This document shows, piece by piece, positions 43,234 through 54,722 of a stretch of 64,000 bases of DNA (the stretch's first letter is position 1; every line of letters starts with the position of its first letter). Origin of the DNA: Exophiala sp. HKRS030 (lineage: Eukaryota; Ascomycota; Eurotiomycetes; Chaetothyriales; Herpotrichiellaceae); assembly GCA_023897205.1 (NCBI GenBank), contig JAHWDD010000002.1:1116001-1180000 (forward strand). Direction: 5' to 3'. The notes beneath the pieces were generated by a model. The model did no database searches and was not told where the DNA came from. It saw only the letters and a program-made list of their open reading frames with translations. The translations under genes and the position numbers were made by a program.

Positions 43234-44925
43234 ATGGCTGCCAACGGCGAGACGACCGAAGATGCGGTCAATGTTCCCGCTAAAACCTTTGACACGGTCC
43301 TTGTCCTCGATTTTGGGTAGGCTCTCTAGATGCTTTTCTTTGCGCCGTCATGACTCACAAACCATTCAAGATCGCAATACTCCCACCTTATCACGCGTCG
43401 CCTGCGCGAATTGAATATCTACTCGGAGATGCTGCCATGTACACAGAAGATCTCAGAATTGCATTTCACGCCAAAGGGCATCATTTTGTCGGGCGGCCCT
43501 TATTCAGTCTACGAGGATGGTGCACCACATGTTGATCCGGCGGCGTTTGACCTCGGCGTGCCCATCCTAGGAATATGTTATGGTCTCCAGGAACTGGCAT
43601 GGCATCACGGCAAGAATGTTCTGGCCGGCGAAAAGAGGGAATACGGTCATGCATTCCTCAAAATTGAGAGACATTCGGGCAAGGAAGAACACATCGACCG
43701 CCTCTTCGAGGGTATCGAGGATGATATCGAGGTGTGGATGAGCCACGGCGATAAACTGTCTAAACTGCCTGATGGATTCCACCCTATTGCGACAACAGCC
43801 AACTCCCCTTTCGCAGGCATCGCCAGCACTGACAAACCATACTTCGGTATTCAATTCCATCCCGAAGTCACACATACGCCCCGTGGTACTCAGATTCTGA
43901 GCAACTTTGCTGTCAACATCTGCAAAGCTCGGCAAGACTGGACGATGGAGAAGTTCGTTGATAAAGAAATCGAGCGCATCCGAGCACTTGTTGGTCCCAA
44001 AGGTCAAGTCATCGGCGCTGTTTCAGGCGGTGTCGATTCTACTGTTGCTGCCAAGCTCATGCAGGAAGCTATTGGAGACCGTTTTCATGCCGTCCTGGTT
44101 GACAATGGTGTTCTGAGGCTTGACGAAGCCAAGACTGTCAAGGAGACGCTTACCAAACATCTTGGTATCAATCTCACGGTAGTTGACGCAAGCGACCTCT
44201 TCCTGGGAAAACTCAAAGGAGTCTCCGACCCCGAGAAGAAGCGCAAGATAATTGGCAATACTTTTATCGAGATCTTTCAGGACAAAGCCAAGGCTATTGC
44301 TGAAGCTGCAGCTAACTCTCCAAAAGCTGGAGATATCGAGTGGCTACTCCAAGGTACATTGTACCCAGATGTGATTGAGAGTATTTCGTTCAAGGGTCCA
44401 TCCGCTACGATCAAGACACACCACAACGTAGGTGGTCTCTTAGAGGGTATGCACCTTAAGCTCATCGAGCCTTTGAGAGAACTATTCAAGGACGAAGTCA
44501 GAGCACTGGGCACGAATCTCGGCATCCCAGAGCATCTGGTCTGGAGACATCCTTTCCCTGGACCAGGTCTTGCCATTCGTATTCTGGGCGAAGTCAATGA
44601 AGAACAACTCAAGATCGCTCGTCATGCCGACAAGATCTTCATTGATGAGATTGTCGCGGCCGGCCTTTATAGAAAAATTTCTCAGGCTTTCGCAGCACTT
44701 CTTCCAGTCAAAGCGGTAGGAGTCATGGGAGACAAGAGAGTGCACGCTCAGGTTATTGCTCTTCGTGCTGTCGAGACCACGGATTTCATGACAGCCGACT
44801 GGTTTCCATTTGATGGAGATTTCCTGAAGAGAGTAAGCAGGAGAATTGTTAATGAAGTTGACGGTGTTTGCCGTGTTGTGTACGATGTCACCAGCAAACC
44901 TCCTGGAACAATTGAGATGGAATAG
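43234..44925 (+). CDS. GUA1: GMP synthase (glutamine-hydrolysing)
   Basis: Exons 43234-43316 and 43371-44925 (54-bp intron) encode 545 residues. The enzyme amidates XMP to GMP using ATP and ammonia from glutamine. The N-terminal class I glutamine amidotransferase has the nucleophile in GICYG (Cys97) and the His-Glu pair in FHPE (His191, Glu193). The ATP pyrophosphatase domain carries the P-loop SGGVDS at 246-251, and the dimerisation domain ends [26 protein letters not shown], an intact XMP-binding C-terminus. Length matches fungal orthologues. The splice completes [16 protein letters not shown], the canonical N-terminal motif. Confidence 0.97.
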
Positions 44926-45380
44926 ACAAACATATTGGGTTGGTCTCGAGTAGAGTGAACTAGATACAGGCGTCAGGTAAAGGAGAAATGTTGGAGTGCG
45001 TTCTGAGTGATTAAGATACCACAGGTTATAGAAGCTACCCATTCCTGCAAGGGAACAATGGTTTTGGGTTAGTATTTCTCGCAAATTCTCATACATTCTT
45101 GTGACGATGCTGCTGATGTCTTGACGCTCCTTCAGAAATGTTGGGCAGAAGAGAGCTGTACGGGTATCATTCTCGGCCCACCAGAGATCCCTTGATAACT
45201 GAATGAGTATCAAAGGTAGGAGTTTCTTGAGGCAGCCATGAAAAACGCTCTACATCCTCGGTGTAGAATTTGTTGCAGGGAAGACTGGTCTTGGCATCAC
45301 TCTATACACTCGCTGTTCAGAACAAGCAGTTTTCATACTCTTGCCATACCCATTGCCATCTACCAGAATATGCGACATTC
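44926..45380. other. Intergenic
   Basis: About 455 bases. A minus-strand stretch (about 45155-45290) is open for about 45 codons and reads protein-like but has no ATG or clear splice partner. Confidence 0.4.
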
Positions 45381-48079
45381 ATGTCGACCCCATCTCTTCT
45401 TGAATACGCGCGATTTCATGGTCTTGCAATCGACCACGGTCAAAAGGATCCTTTCGCATATCTCGATGCTCTCGAACCTGAATGCGATCTTGTGGAAGTT
45501 GATGCTGCCTTGTCTGATCCTACGTTTCCTTCCTACAAAGCATCTATTCACGAGCCGAAACTGCAGCTGGGTCGAGATGCCAGTCAGATTCTCTCCGAAA
45601 GCATCAAAGATCCGTGTCCAGATATATCAGGCCAGTACCTATTTCCCAGGTTTCACAGGTTGAAAAGCCTCAAGCTTGAAGAGCCTTTGTTGTCTACTGA
45701 CCACGCATTTGACGTCTGGAACTTCAAGCGAAGCGCCGCCGCTGGTCTTGGGTTGAAAAGCCTTCTTGTCCAGGCTGAAACGTCTGGTATTGCAGGCAGA
45801 GACCAAGCCGCAGAAGAATGGGATAATGCTCTCTTTGGGAGGAGCTACGAAAGATTCTCCGATCAGGTGAGACACGAGAGGCTACATGTTTCTAGAGAGG
45901 CTTTGTCTCGTATATCCAAGAACTGCAGAGATGAAGGGAATGGAATGGACAAGTACCGTGTTCTGATGGAGGGACTGGATTGGAAGACAGTCAGTTGTAC
46001 GGTCTTTGCCCATTTCGAACTAACCAGAACCAGGACACAAGACAAGCCGAATCCTACCCGCTCATGCACTCAAGCCTGCTTCCTAGTCCGAGCCCGCCAT
46101 TATTGCCCAAACACAACAGCCGTCTAGAGGATACGGATGAACTTGACATTGGCAAACCCCAGCTCGAGGTCGATGAATATTTAGATACGGATGCTGCTAC
46201 TATAGTGAGCGCCGAACATCATGCAATTTCGCAGATTGAGGAGCTGCCCATCGATACTTCTCCGAAGATGCAAGAACAGTCGGGAGATAGTGCAACACTA
46301 TTGAAGGTGGGAATAAGGGCCCCTAGAAATGTCAGCCAAGATAGTGTCGACAATACACGAGTCATCAGGCCGCAGCCCTTTGACATTTCCAGCCCAGCCT
46401 TATCCGTACTTTTGAAGCTTCGAACTCAGGCACAGTCTCTAAAAGCATGCATTCCGGACTTACAGCCGACCCGATATCAATTAGCAGGAACGTGTACAAT
46501 GCAGGGTGATATCTTGGAGGACCTCTTCAGCAAATCTCAGCTCCACACTCTTTTTGCCACAACACTCGAAGAGAACAATCTTTCGAATTGGCACCAATTT
46601 GACACTGCCGAATTTCAGGACATCCTAAGAGAATCCATCAACGATGCCGGACGTCTTCCAGAAATCATGGCTTCTTCACCAAATATCATGCCGAGCGAGA
46701 AAATGCTTTGGAAACGACCTGGTCTGGTGCTCCTAGACTCTGAAGACTTTAGCGACGTGCAGATGGACATTGACAACGACCTACGTCAGGATGTTTCAGC
46801 GGAGCCCCTGGCCCAGGTCCCGCAGAAGAGATGTGCCCCTGATGCCAAACTTGATATCCAATCATCTAGGAAGAAACAGCTGTCGGATTCAGGAAAAATT
46901 CCAACGATGCCACCACGTGGCTCTTTTCAGCCAAATCGAGGCCGTCTAAAAGAATTGATAGCCTCTCAACTCCGCAGTCCGGTGTCAAATGTGTCTGTGG
47001 TAGCTCAGAAGGAATCCAAGCCCCACGGGACCAGTCGCTTTTCCGCGGCGAAGTCACTGAGCACGTTTCTGGATCTTCGTGGTAGTAAGTTCAAGAGAGC
47101 GATCTTCTCTGAGAACGCCAATCAGCAGCAGCTATCGGATGACCCGATACAAAGTACACCGTCAGAGGGCTCGGACATTATCAGGATATCTCCACACAAC
47201 GATACTAAAGTCGCCTCGCAGCGGCAAGTTCAGATGATTTTAACGCCATTAGCTATGGCCAGCATGACGAATATGTGCCTGAAAAATGATATACTTGCTT
47301 TGGAGAAATTTGACCCCCCAAAGTCCATTGTTATCAATACAGAAATGCTTCGGAAAGATCGATGCCTCATGGCCTCTCTCGAAACTAACGCAGAGGGCTC
47401 ATTATCCATGATTTACCGAGACATGGACTCGCCAGATATCATCTTAAATCCTCGCTCGTGCCTCATCTTTACTAATTTACAATCTTTGAACCAGAGAAAA
47501 CTGCCCGGTCAATACGGCTCAGCAGGAGAAGGGCTAGTACAGAGTACAGTCTCACGATTGGCACCAGAGTACGAAATAATATTTGTCCTTGTTGTGGTAC
47601 CCGATCCTGGTGGATGTGTCTCTACGAATATCCAAGATATCATGGCCATTTTCGCTGAATTTTGTGTGAGTAAGAGTGACAGGCACACAGAGGCTCGCCC
47701 AATCTGGATCTCAACCAACATGGGTTCGAGCACCATGAGCGATAACCTTCAAAGCTGGGTCTGGACACTGATCCATCAGTACGGATTGCCTATACCTCAG
47801 CCGAGTCAGCTCAGTGCCGTCATCCCCGATAACTTATCATTGATTCACGATGAAACGATCGGGGAAAATTTTCTTCGAAAAGCTGGCCTCAATCCGATGG
47901 CAGCTCAAGTGGCACTTCACGTATTGAAGAGACAAAAGGCCACGTTCGGACAGGTCTCGGAGAGCGTTGGCTTGAAGGAACTTGCTCACCTCGAAACCGA
48001 AGGACGAATGAACTGGCTTCGGGATGTGCTGGGTTCCAAGATGGTGACGAAAATGAATCTAGCCTTTGAGACTCAGTGA
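45381..48079 (+). CDS. Large protein with XPF/HhH-like C-terminus, function unknown
   Basis: Exon 1 45381-45989 and exon 2 from 46034 (44-bp intron) give 884 residues. Donor GTCAGT is clear; the acceptor is a tandem CAGAACCAG, and the downstream site is preferred because the first is too near the branch CTAAC. Residues 1-200 have FDVWNFKRSAAAGLGLKSLL. The middle (about 250-520) is disordered with Ser and Gln. The last 300 residues form an alpha/beta region (KSIVINTEMLRKDRCLMASL, CLIFTNLQSLNQRKLPGQ, IIFVLVVVPDPGG). They end in a helix-hairpin-helix-like ENFLRKAGLNPMAAQVALHV. This layout resembles catalytically dead XPF-type proteins such as Zip2/SHOC1, but I see no ERKxxxD nuclease motif. Tentative. 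Confidence 0.72.
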
Positions 48080-48699
48080 CACAAAACTTACGTGAGAGGA
48101 GCTATAACATCCTCCTAGAAATCGACTCCACTACGCAGAACATGGAGGATTAGAAGGCTCTGTCTCCGGGTAAACAGCATCAAAATCAATACGGAAAACC
48201 CTCTTACCAATGGTGATGTGTAAATACATATTCTGTTGCTAGAGTCCAAAGCCCCACCAATTTCTTGAAGTGTTCTAAGAACTTCACCGTCCAGACCCTA
48301 TCACCAGGAATCAATCGAGCACTTCATGTACCAAGTCGAAGACAATCACTGCATTTCACCTGACTATTCTTGTCAGTCTTGTCCGATCGTAACTCAGCCA
48401 TTACTTTTCCCCTGTGGGTACGGCTCCATGTTATGTTTCCCGTATCCGTCCCATGAGATGACTTCCAACACGGAAAATGTGCCCACGAGCGGGGTCGAGC
48501 TGCTGCTTTGTCCTGCACGATATGGGTGAGATGGATAACGAGATGTTATATATTGCGCCTCTCCATGATGTGTGAATTCAATCAATGGCCTTAAATACTG
48601 CCCTGTCTGCAACTCTTCGACTGGGGGATACACCGCAAGCACTTAAACTTTACACTCCCTTTTTCAAGACCATCCAGAATCCAGGCGCAGCATATCAAG
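48080..48699. other. Intergenic with TATA-like element
   Basis: About 620 bases. TTATATATT at 48546-48554, about 150 bases before the cupin ATG, could be its TATA box. Nothing else seen. Confidence 0.45.
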
Positions 48700-49275
48700 A
48701 TGTCAAGCATCGAAGCTGACCCTATGTCACCTCTGCGTACCCCCGTGGTGCACATAACCACCCACAACGCTTCCGGAAAGGCCATCATTCACAGTTCGAA
48801 CGACAAACCTCTAGCCCCATATTCAGGCATGCGAGTCAGCCACAAGCTGGTCTACACGTCAAACGGACTGCCCATGGATTTGAACGACGAAGTAGATGTC
48901 AAAGCGCACAAGGAAATCGAGGAATCAAGCAACCTAAACATTGTCAAAAAGGGCGGGACGGTATGCCGCGTCGTGGACTTTGCGCCGGGAAACAAGTCGA
49001 TGATGCACAGAACTCAGAGCCTGGACTTTGGGGTGGTTCTCAGCGGACAGATCGTCATGGAGTTGGACGATGGAAGTAAGACGCTTATGAAGGAAAGTGA
49101 TGTTGCGGTGCAGAGAGCAACAATGCATACGTGGAAGAACCCCAGCGAGACGGAGTGGGCGAGACTCTTGTTCGTTCTTCAGGATTCGAAGCCTCTAGAA
49201 GTTGGAGGACAGCGACTCAAGGAGGATATCAGTGAAGGGCATGGTGTATTCCCAAGCAGTGGAAATGATGCATAG
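48700..49275 (+). CDS. Cupin-domain protein
   Basis: Single-exon protein of 191 residues. The cupin core lies at about 85-170: motif 1 is degenerate, FAPGNKSMMHRTQSLDFGVV then LSG, with one His and Asp instead of the HxH...E pattern. Motif 2 is AVQRATMHTWKNPS with the usual His and Asn. This variant (MHRTQSLD) is shared by a group of fungal cupins of unknown activity. Metal binding is therefore uncertain. No biosynthetic partner lies next to it. Confidence 0.85.
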   Translation: MSSIEADPMSPLRTPVVHITTHNASGKAIIHSSNDKPLAPYSGMRVSHKLVYTSNGLPMDLNDEVDVKAHKEIEESSNLNIVKKGGTVCRVVDFAPGNKSMMHRTQSLDFGVVLSGQIVMELDDGSKTLMKESDVAVQRATMHTWKNPSETEWARLLFVLQDSKPLEVGGQRLKEDISEGHGVFPSSGNDA

Positions 49276-49350
49276 AGCATAATACAAGCAGCAATGATAG
49301 GGGGCTCTGGGTCGATAGATCACAACATGACATCCAGCTGACTCGTCACG

Positions 49351-52300
49351 ATGTCCTTGTTGTCGCAGCTACCCACGCTCTCTTCTGAAGATACCAGAGA
49401 ATTCCTAGAAGCAGCTTTTTGTGCTGAATATCGCATCATTTATGTAACGCTGAGTAAAGGAAATGCAGATTGCGATGAGGACGGACGTCGATGCCGTTCA
49501 AAGAGTCTGACGTACTGTGGCACAAGGGCCTCGATATGGAAGGTTGCGCGAATCTTCAACATCGACTCTATGCAATGCCTACAATGCCTACAACAACTAC
49601 CTCCTTGCCTTCCTTCTATCCTTCTGTTGTCCTCTCATATACTCCCCTTATCTGCTACGTATCTCCTACCTGCACCGTCAGACCTTATCTCCATCACCGT
49701 GGCTCCTCCGTTCCGAGGTGTAACTCGGTCCCGTAACACCTTTTCCCTGCTGCGTTACCTCTTTCCCAACACCCATCGACGTGCGCGTGAGAGGTTCCTG
49801 GGCTTCCGACACGAATACATCCCTCGACTTAAGCTACGAGCACAGTCCCGTATTTACCAAGCCATCGTCCGTAGCCAGCGAAGGAAACAAGAGAAAAGAG
49901 CGGCAGGGAGAGGTCTTGTGCCCTTCATTCAGCGAAGGAAGAGCCGCATCTTGCGTGCATTGTATGGCAAACACCATGCTCGTACCAGAAGCTCGTCAAG
50001 TGCGAGATCAGCCGATCAGATGACCAGCTATGGCCAGCCTGGCGCGAGGGTGCCAGGCTCGAGGCGTGAGAAGGTGCGGGGGTACCTGAAGGCGGCGAAC
50101 GAGTTGAGACAGATATACCAAGAGCAAATCACGCAGAAAATGCAGGGGAGTGAGACTGATGGGAGCATGCCTGGAGATTTCCCAGATGTGGATATCGTTA
50201 GAAGCGGTAACGAGGAGATGCTATTGTTCCCAAGTTACGCTACGAAACACCGGAAAAGTAGGATGAACCCGACAGATGCCGGCAGATATCCGCCAGGAAC
50301 ACACGAGTCAGTAGAGTCACCACACAGCACTGGAGATGCAGAGTATTGGAAGAGGGAATGGGAAAAGTACGAGGATGCCAACGCTGTTGTAGACGTCGAT
50401 GTTCGGGGATGGATCTACTCTCCACAAGCTGGTCCCTTGAACAGAAAGAATCGTCTTCTCTTGGCCGTAGCCCGGCGTTTGAGTGGTGTTTATGCCCCTT
50501 TGACAGATCAAACATCGTCTCGGGCTTCCAGTCAAGGGCTGCCTGGCCAGGAAAGGCGTGAGGACAGCCCTTCTCGTTTTGAAGATGAAATTGCGGCCAG
50601 AGAAGCCGAGAATATTGCTCGTCACGGCGAGATCGAGGCTGATGCGGCTCAACGGGGAAGCTACAGTCAAGCGAGCGGAAACGGGGAACATGGTCAGGGC
50701 AGTCGAAATGGGTCTTTGACGCAACACAACAACCTCATTACAGAAACCTCGTCACATCAAGATCCCGGGCAGGATTCACTCAAAAAGCGCGAATCCTGGA
50801 ACGAACCTGCAAACATGAACCGTGAAGAATTGGCGGCTGCTAACCAACTGCTGCTCACGAGATTAAAACCATTCATGACAACGCCTGTGGCCAACACTCC
50901 TATCACGGTATTCTTTTTCAACGACCAAAAGTCTGCGTCAAAGTCGGTGACGACAGATGAGTCTGGACATTTTAACCTGCGTGCGGCATTGGATTTCGTC
51001 CCTGCTCAGGTCAGAGTCCTGGCTTCGGACAAACTATCTGCCACCGAAGAAGTGATTGTGACAGAGAGTCAAGGTATCAGTCTGATCAGCGACATTGATG
51101 ACACAGTCAAGCATTCAGCCATTGCCAGTGGTGCAAGGGAAATATTCAAAAACACATTCATTCGCGAACTGGGCGACCTGACTATCAAGGGCGTGAAGGA
51201 ATGGTATGCTAAAATGGCGAGTATGGGGGTCAAGCTCCACTATGTGTCAAATTCTCCCTGGCAATTATATCCTCTGCTGCGAAGCTATTTTGCTCTGGCA
51301 GGCCTTCCAGCTGGCTCAATCCATCTTAAGCAGTACTCTGGAATGTTGCAGGGCATCTTTGAACCCGCTGCGGAGCGGAAGCGAGGCACGATCAATCGGC
51401 TGATGAATGATTTTCCCGATCGGAAGTTCGTCCTGGTTGGAGACAGTGGGGAAGCCGATCTCGAGGTTTACACTGATGTCGTCTTAGAATATCCGAAGCG
51501 GATTTTGGGCGTCTTCATCCGCGATGTGACAACGCCCCCCAACAAGGGGTTTTTTGATCAAGCCATTTCGAACACCACCCCAGACTCTATGATATCTTCT
51601 AACGATGGGAGCCGTCTTCCTCGGTCAAATCAGCTAAACGAAGATAATGAAGACAGACCTGCCTTGCCTACAAGACCCAAGCCGGAACACAAAGCTCATT
51701 CTATGCCACCACGGGAAGAGGACCTGATCGACTTTAGGGACGAGCCTGAGTCGGAAAGCAACAAGGCCAAAGGATCACACTCGGACGATCTCAAATTGTT
51801 GAATGAGAAGCCTGCCGCTCCAGCAAAACCAAACAAGCCGTCCAGCCTACGAAATTTTTCGACTACGTCAATGCAATCTACAAACCACGATAGATTATCG
51901 GCTTCGGATACCGAGGTCCATGAGACGGGCAAGAAAAAGCCACCACCGCCACCCAAACCTCGACGCGGAGGCGGTAGTGCTAGGTCGGAAAGCTCCAATA
52001 TTGCACCTCTGCCACGAGCACCCTTCTCATCTCCTCGTCAAAACCAAAATTCGTCGCATCTCACATCTTCGAGCAAGGGGCCCGTTCCCACACCACCTAT
52101 ATCACGAACAAATACGTCTGCGAGTACGGTTTCTATTAGCCAGTCCTCTGTTCATGACGAAGGATATATAGCATCCGCTCGCAGACAAATTTCATCTGCG
52201 TACAATGCTCTCCCACCGATTCGCTCAGTGCCTCCTTCTCGGCCTGCTGATCAGACAGGCATCAGCAGTGACAGCAGACCGAATCCTCCTCTGCCTCCTC

Positions 52301-52590
52301 GAAGAGGTCTGTCTAGTTATCCTGCTGCTGCAGCTCGTTGGGCCACTGGCGCCACCGGCGGTGATCCTGCTGCGGGAGGGGACGGAGGTATGGTAGGTGG
52401 TACGTACGATAAAAAGCTTGAGATTTGGAAGAGGAGATGGGCAAGAGCTGAAGAGATTATGCATCAACGGGGAGTTTTACTTCGGACTTGGAGGGTGGGA
52501 AGCGATGTTATGGATGATTGTGTCAGACTGGTGAAGAAGGAAATGGAGAGAAGCGAAAGTACGAGTACAAGTACAAGCACTGGTAGCTGA
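49351..52590 (+). CDS. APP1: Phosphatidate phosphatase App1 (DUF2183)
   Basis: Open frame of 1079 codons; the first about 115 codons look like leader and the true start is uncertain, since ordered sequence begins near RYLFPNTHRRARERFLGFRH. The catalytic domain has the HAD signature DIDDT at 581-585 within ISLISDIDDTVKHSAIASGA, followed by KLHYVSNSPWQLYPLLRSYF and KFVLVGDSGEADLEVY, as in yeast App1. App1 dephosphorylates phosphatidate to diacylglycerol, depends on magnesium, and acts at cortical actin patches in endocytosis. The C-terminal 350 residues are Pro-rich with polyproline runs (KKKPPPPPKPRRGG, NPPLPPRR), good SH3 ligands, matching the actin-patch link. The stop TGA follows a Ser/Thr repeat. 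Confidence 0.92.
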   Translation: MSLLSQLPTLSSEDTREFLEAAFCAEYRIIYVTLSKGNADCDEDGRRCRSKSLTYCGTRASIWKVARIFNIDSMQCLQCLQQLPPCLPSILLLSSHILPLSATYLLPAPSDLISITVAPPFRGVTRSRNTFSLLRYLFPNTHRRARERFLGFRHEYIPRLKLRAQSRIYQAIVRSQRRKQEKRAAGRGLVPFIQRRKSRILRALYGKHHARTRSSSSARSADQMTSYGQPGARVPGSRREKVRGYLKAANELRQIYQEQITQKMQGSETDGSMPGDFPDVDIVRSGNEEMLLFPSYATKHRKSRMNPTDAGRYPPGTHESVESPHSTGDAEYWKREWEKYEDANAVVDVDVRGWIYSPQAGPLNRKNRLLLAVARRLSGVYAPLTDQTSSRASSQGLPGQERREDSPSRFEDEIAAREAENIARHGEIEADAAQRGSYSQASGNGEHGQGSRNGSLTQHNNLITETSSHQDPGQDSLKKRESWNEPANMNREELAAANQLLLTRLKPFMTTPVANTPITVFFFNDQKSASKSVTTDESGHFNLRAALDFVPAQVRVLASDKLSATEEVIVTESQGISLISDIDDTVKHSAIASGAREIFKNTFIRELGDLTIKGVKEWYAKMASMGVKLHYVSNSPWQLYPLLRSYFALAGLPAGSIHLKQYSGMLQGIFEPAAERKRGTINRLMNDFPDRKFVLVGDSGEADLEVYTDVVLEYPKRILGVFIRDVTTPPNKGFFDQAISNTTPDSMISSNDGSRLPRSNQLNEDNEDRPALPTRPKPEHKAHSMPPREEDLIDFRDEPESESNKAKGSHSDDLKLLNEKPAAPAKPNKPSSLRNFSTTSMQSTNHDRLSASDTEVHETGKKKPPPPPKPRRGGGSARSESSNIAPLPRAPFSSPRQNQNSSHLTSSSKGPVPTPPISRTNTSASTVSISQSSVHDEGYIASARRQISSAYNALPPIRSVPPSRPADQTGISSDSRPNPPLPPRRGLSSYPAAAARWATGATGGDPAAGGDGGMVGGTYDKKLEIWKRRWARAEEIMHQRGVLLRTWRVGSDVMDDCVRLVKKEMERSESTSTSTSTGS

Positions 52591-53334
52591 AAGAGTGAAG
52601 TACCGAGGACCTAGTACCATTATATGAATTGACGACAGCGATGACTCTCAAGCGTTTTTCCGCTCTCTCTGTTTGGTATTGTTTGTCTTTATCCGTAGCT
52701 GATTTGGCGCACCTTTTTTCAAAAATAAAAACACTCTTTGAAATTGCAAAGATGGATATATGACTGAAGCACGTGTTGTATTACTTTGTATGTCTTTACG
52801 GAGTACCAAGCTCACTGTTTTGGTTTAGCCAGGAACAAGCGAAAGTCTTTGGGTGAGGACAAATCGTCATCTCTACTCTAACGAGTTGTTTTTTACGAGT
52901 TGACACACACAGAGGCATGATTATTATGACACCATTGGAGACATTTTCACCTCGTTACGGAGAGTTGCGAGTACGATTCGTTTCGTGTTGAGTTCCGTCA
53001 AGGATTTTTGACTCCGTTGTATGTGGATCATTCATGACTTCATCGTTTTTGCTCATCTTTCTTCTTTTTTGGCATTTTCCATGTCGTATTGTAGGGGTTT
53101 TTTCTTGTGATGTCATGTTCAATCCATTTCAACCCCCCCACAAGGGACAAATAAAGGTGACGACGTAGGGTAAGGAGTGCTCTGTATTTTCTTGTACTCT
53201 TCATCTTTCTTTTCTGGAATCTCACAGACAGGGAAAACTTGACCATCTGAACGAAAACATTTCTCTCGTTATTTTCCTTACTCTGTAATCACGGACAACG
53301 ACGCAAGATCACCTTGAATCAGTCATTGTTTACA
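52591..53334. other. Intergenic
   Basis: About 740 bases with a TACGGAGTA motif (52797-52805) and T-rich stretches. No gene seen. Confidence 0.45.
52797..52805. repeat. Intergenic 9-mer TACGGAGTA
   Basis: Fifth copy, downstream of APP1. Confidence 0.6.
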
Positions 53335-53872
53335 ATGTCTGGAACGTCAAGTGTCGGCAATTCCAACGTCTACGAGGCGGGTGATCAACGTGTACCGCCA
53401 GACGGTGAAAAGCCAGAGTTTCAGTCAAACCCGTACGAAGAAGGTCAAAAGAACAGTCACCAGTCGAATGATTCTAGTAGGTTTTGAAACCTTTTGTTCC
53501 AACCATTTATTGCACACTTGATCTCTCCCCCCCTCTCCCCCCCCTTCGCCTTTCACATCACATGACCACAAAAAACGACACTGACCGGTTTTGTTGTTAT
53601 CATAAGAGGACCAAAGGTCGATCGGAAACCGTCTGGCCGCCGCCGGACCACAGAATGATGATTCTTCTCGACACACCCTGAGTGCCGAAGACAAGGCCGG
53701 TCAGATCGACCCGACCTTACCGGCCCGGATGCACGGCAACGAACCTTCCAGGGGGGCCAAGATCGACAAGGAGATCGAGGACGAAGAGGCCGCGATCCTG
53801 GCCAAAAAGGACGCGGCCAAGGGAGGGTCGGGCAAAGGTGGTACGGGTGACGCCGCGGGAAAGAAGAATTGA
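53335..53872 (+). CDS. Small hydrophilic unknown protein, 135 residues
   Basis: Exons 53335-53476 and 53607-53872; the 130-bp intron has donor GTAGGT, two C-rich runs and acceptor CATAAG. The product has almost no hydrophobic core: Gly, Ser, Asn, Asp and Lys dominate. The best-conserved-looking segment is DPTLPARMHGNEPSRGAKID followed by a Glu/Ala/Lys helix and a GKGG-rich tail. It resembles LEA-like or stress-associated fungal proteins in composition, but I cannot name a family. The intron is the longest coding intron found here. Confidence 0.65.
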
Positions 53873-54722
53873 AAGGAATCACCAAAAAAAAGAAGACTGT
53901 AAAAACACCAACACGGAGTGAAAAAAAAAGAATGAAGAATTGAAAAAAAGAAGTCCTGATCGTCTCACTCAATTTGCCTCGGCCCTCTTCAGCGGAGAAC
54001 CCTTTTCGTGCCTCGTCTGTGATTTTCGCAATGACTTTTGGCATCGGGGTTGAAAATGACATCGATATTGTCACATGTCGAGGGGAGACGAGATGATGTG
54101 TGCATGGGGATACTCCACACGAGTAAAGGGCGTTTTCTTCAGACGGTTTCGATGGGAACGAGACGGAACCAAATCGGACATCTTCGCAGGTGGAAGCATA
54201 GTCTCGGCAGAACTTGTGGAAAAAACTCAAGAATATCTATCGAGGAGACAGAACAGGGACCTCTATGGCCATTAGTATTCTTTGATTTTCTATCTCCGTG
54301 GTCCAAGTCTCTCTCTTGTGTCTGTGTGTGTGATTTGTTCTTTTTTGACTGTTTTGTGATTCTTCATCGTGATTCTCATTATTCATACATTATCGACTCC
54401 CCGAAATGCTAACCCAATACTATCATTCCAATCGTTTGGTTGAAGCATTCCCAAGAGTCGTGGCTGTGGCTGTGGCTGTGGGTTGCGTCGTGCCGAGTGA
54501 GTGAGTAAATCTCCAAAAGCACACTACCGCCAAACCCTGTAGGACTCAAACCTTTTGCGTATTTCCTGTCCCACAACCCAGGGGGATCAAATCCAGTATC
54601 GCCTTTGTGTCATGATCATACAAGTACAGAAAAGAGTCTTCTTTGCTCCATGAGCAATGAGTATGAGCTGAGCAAGGGTGATTTGTGTGGCAAACAATTC
54701 ACCCAGCAACATAACTAGCGAA
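53873..54722. other. Convergent intergenic region
   Basis: About 850 bases between the ends of the small hydrophilic gene and the Nup49-like gene, with A-rich runs at 53886-53950. No gene seen. Confidence 0.45.

Noticed and set aside
44482..45213. 243-codon minus-strand frame overlapping the GUA1 3' end
   Set aside because: Most of it is antisense to conserved GUA1 sequence.
45155..45290. Protein-like minus-strand stretch beside GUA1
   Set aside because: About 45 codons, no start, no clear splice sites.
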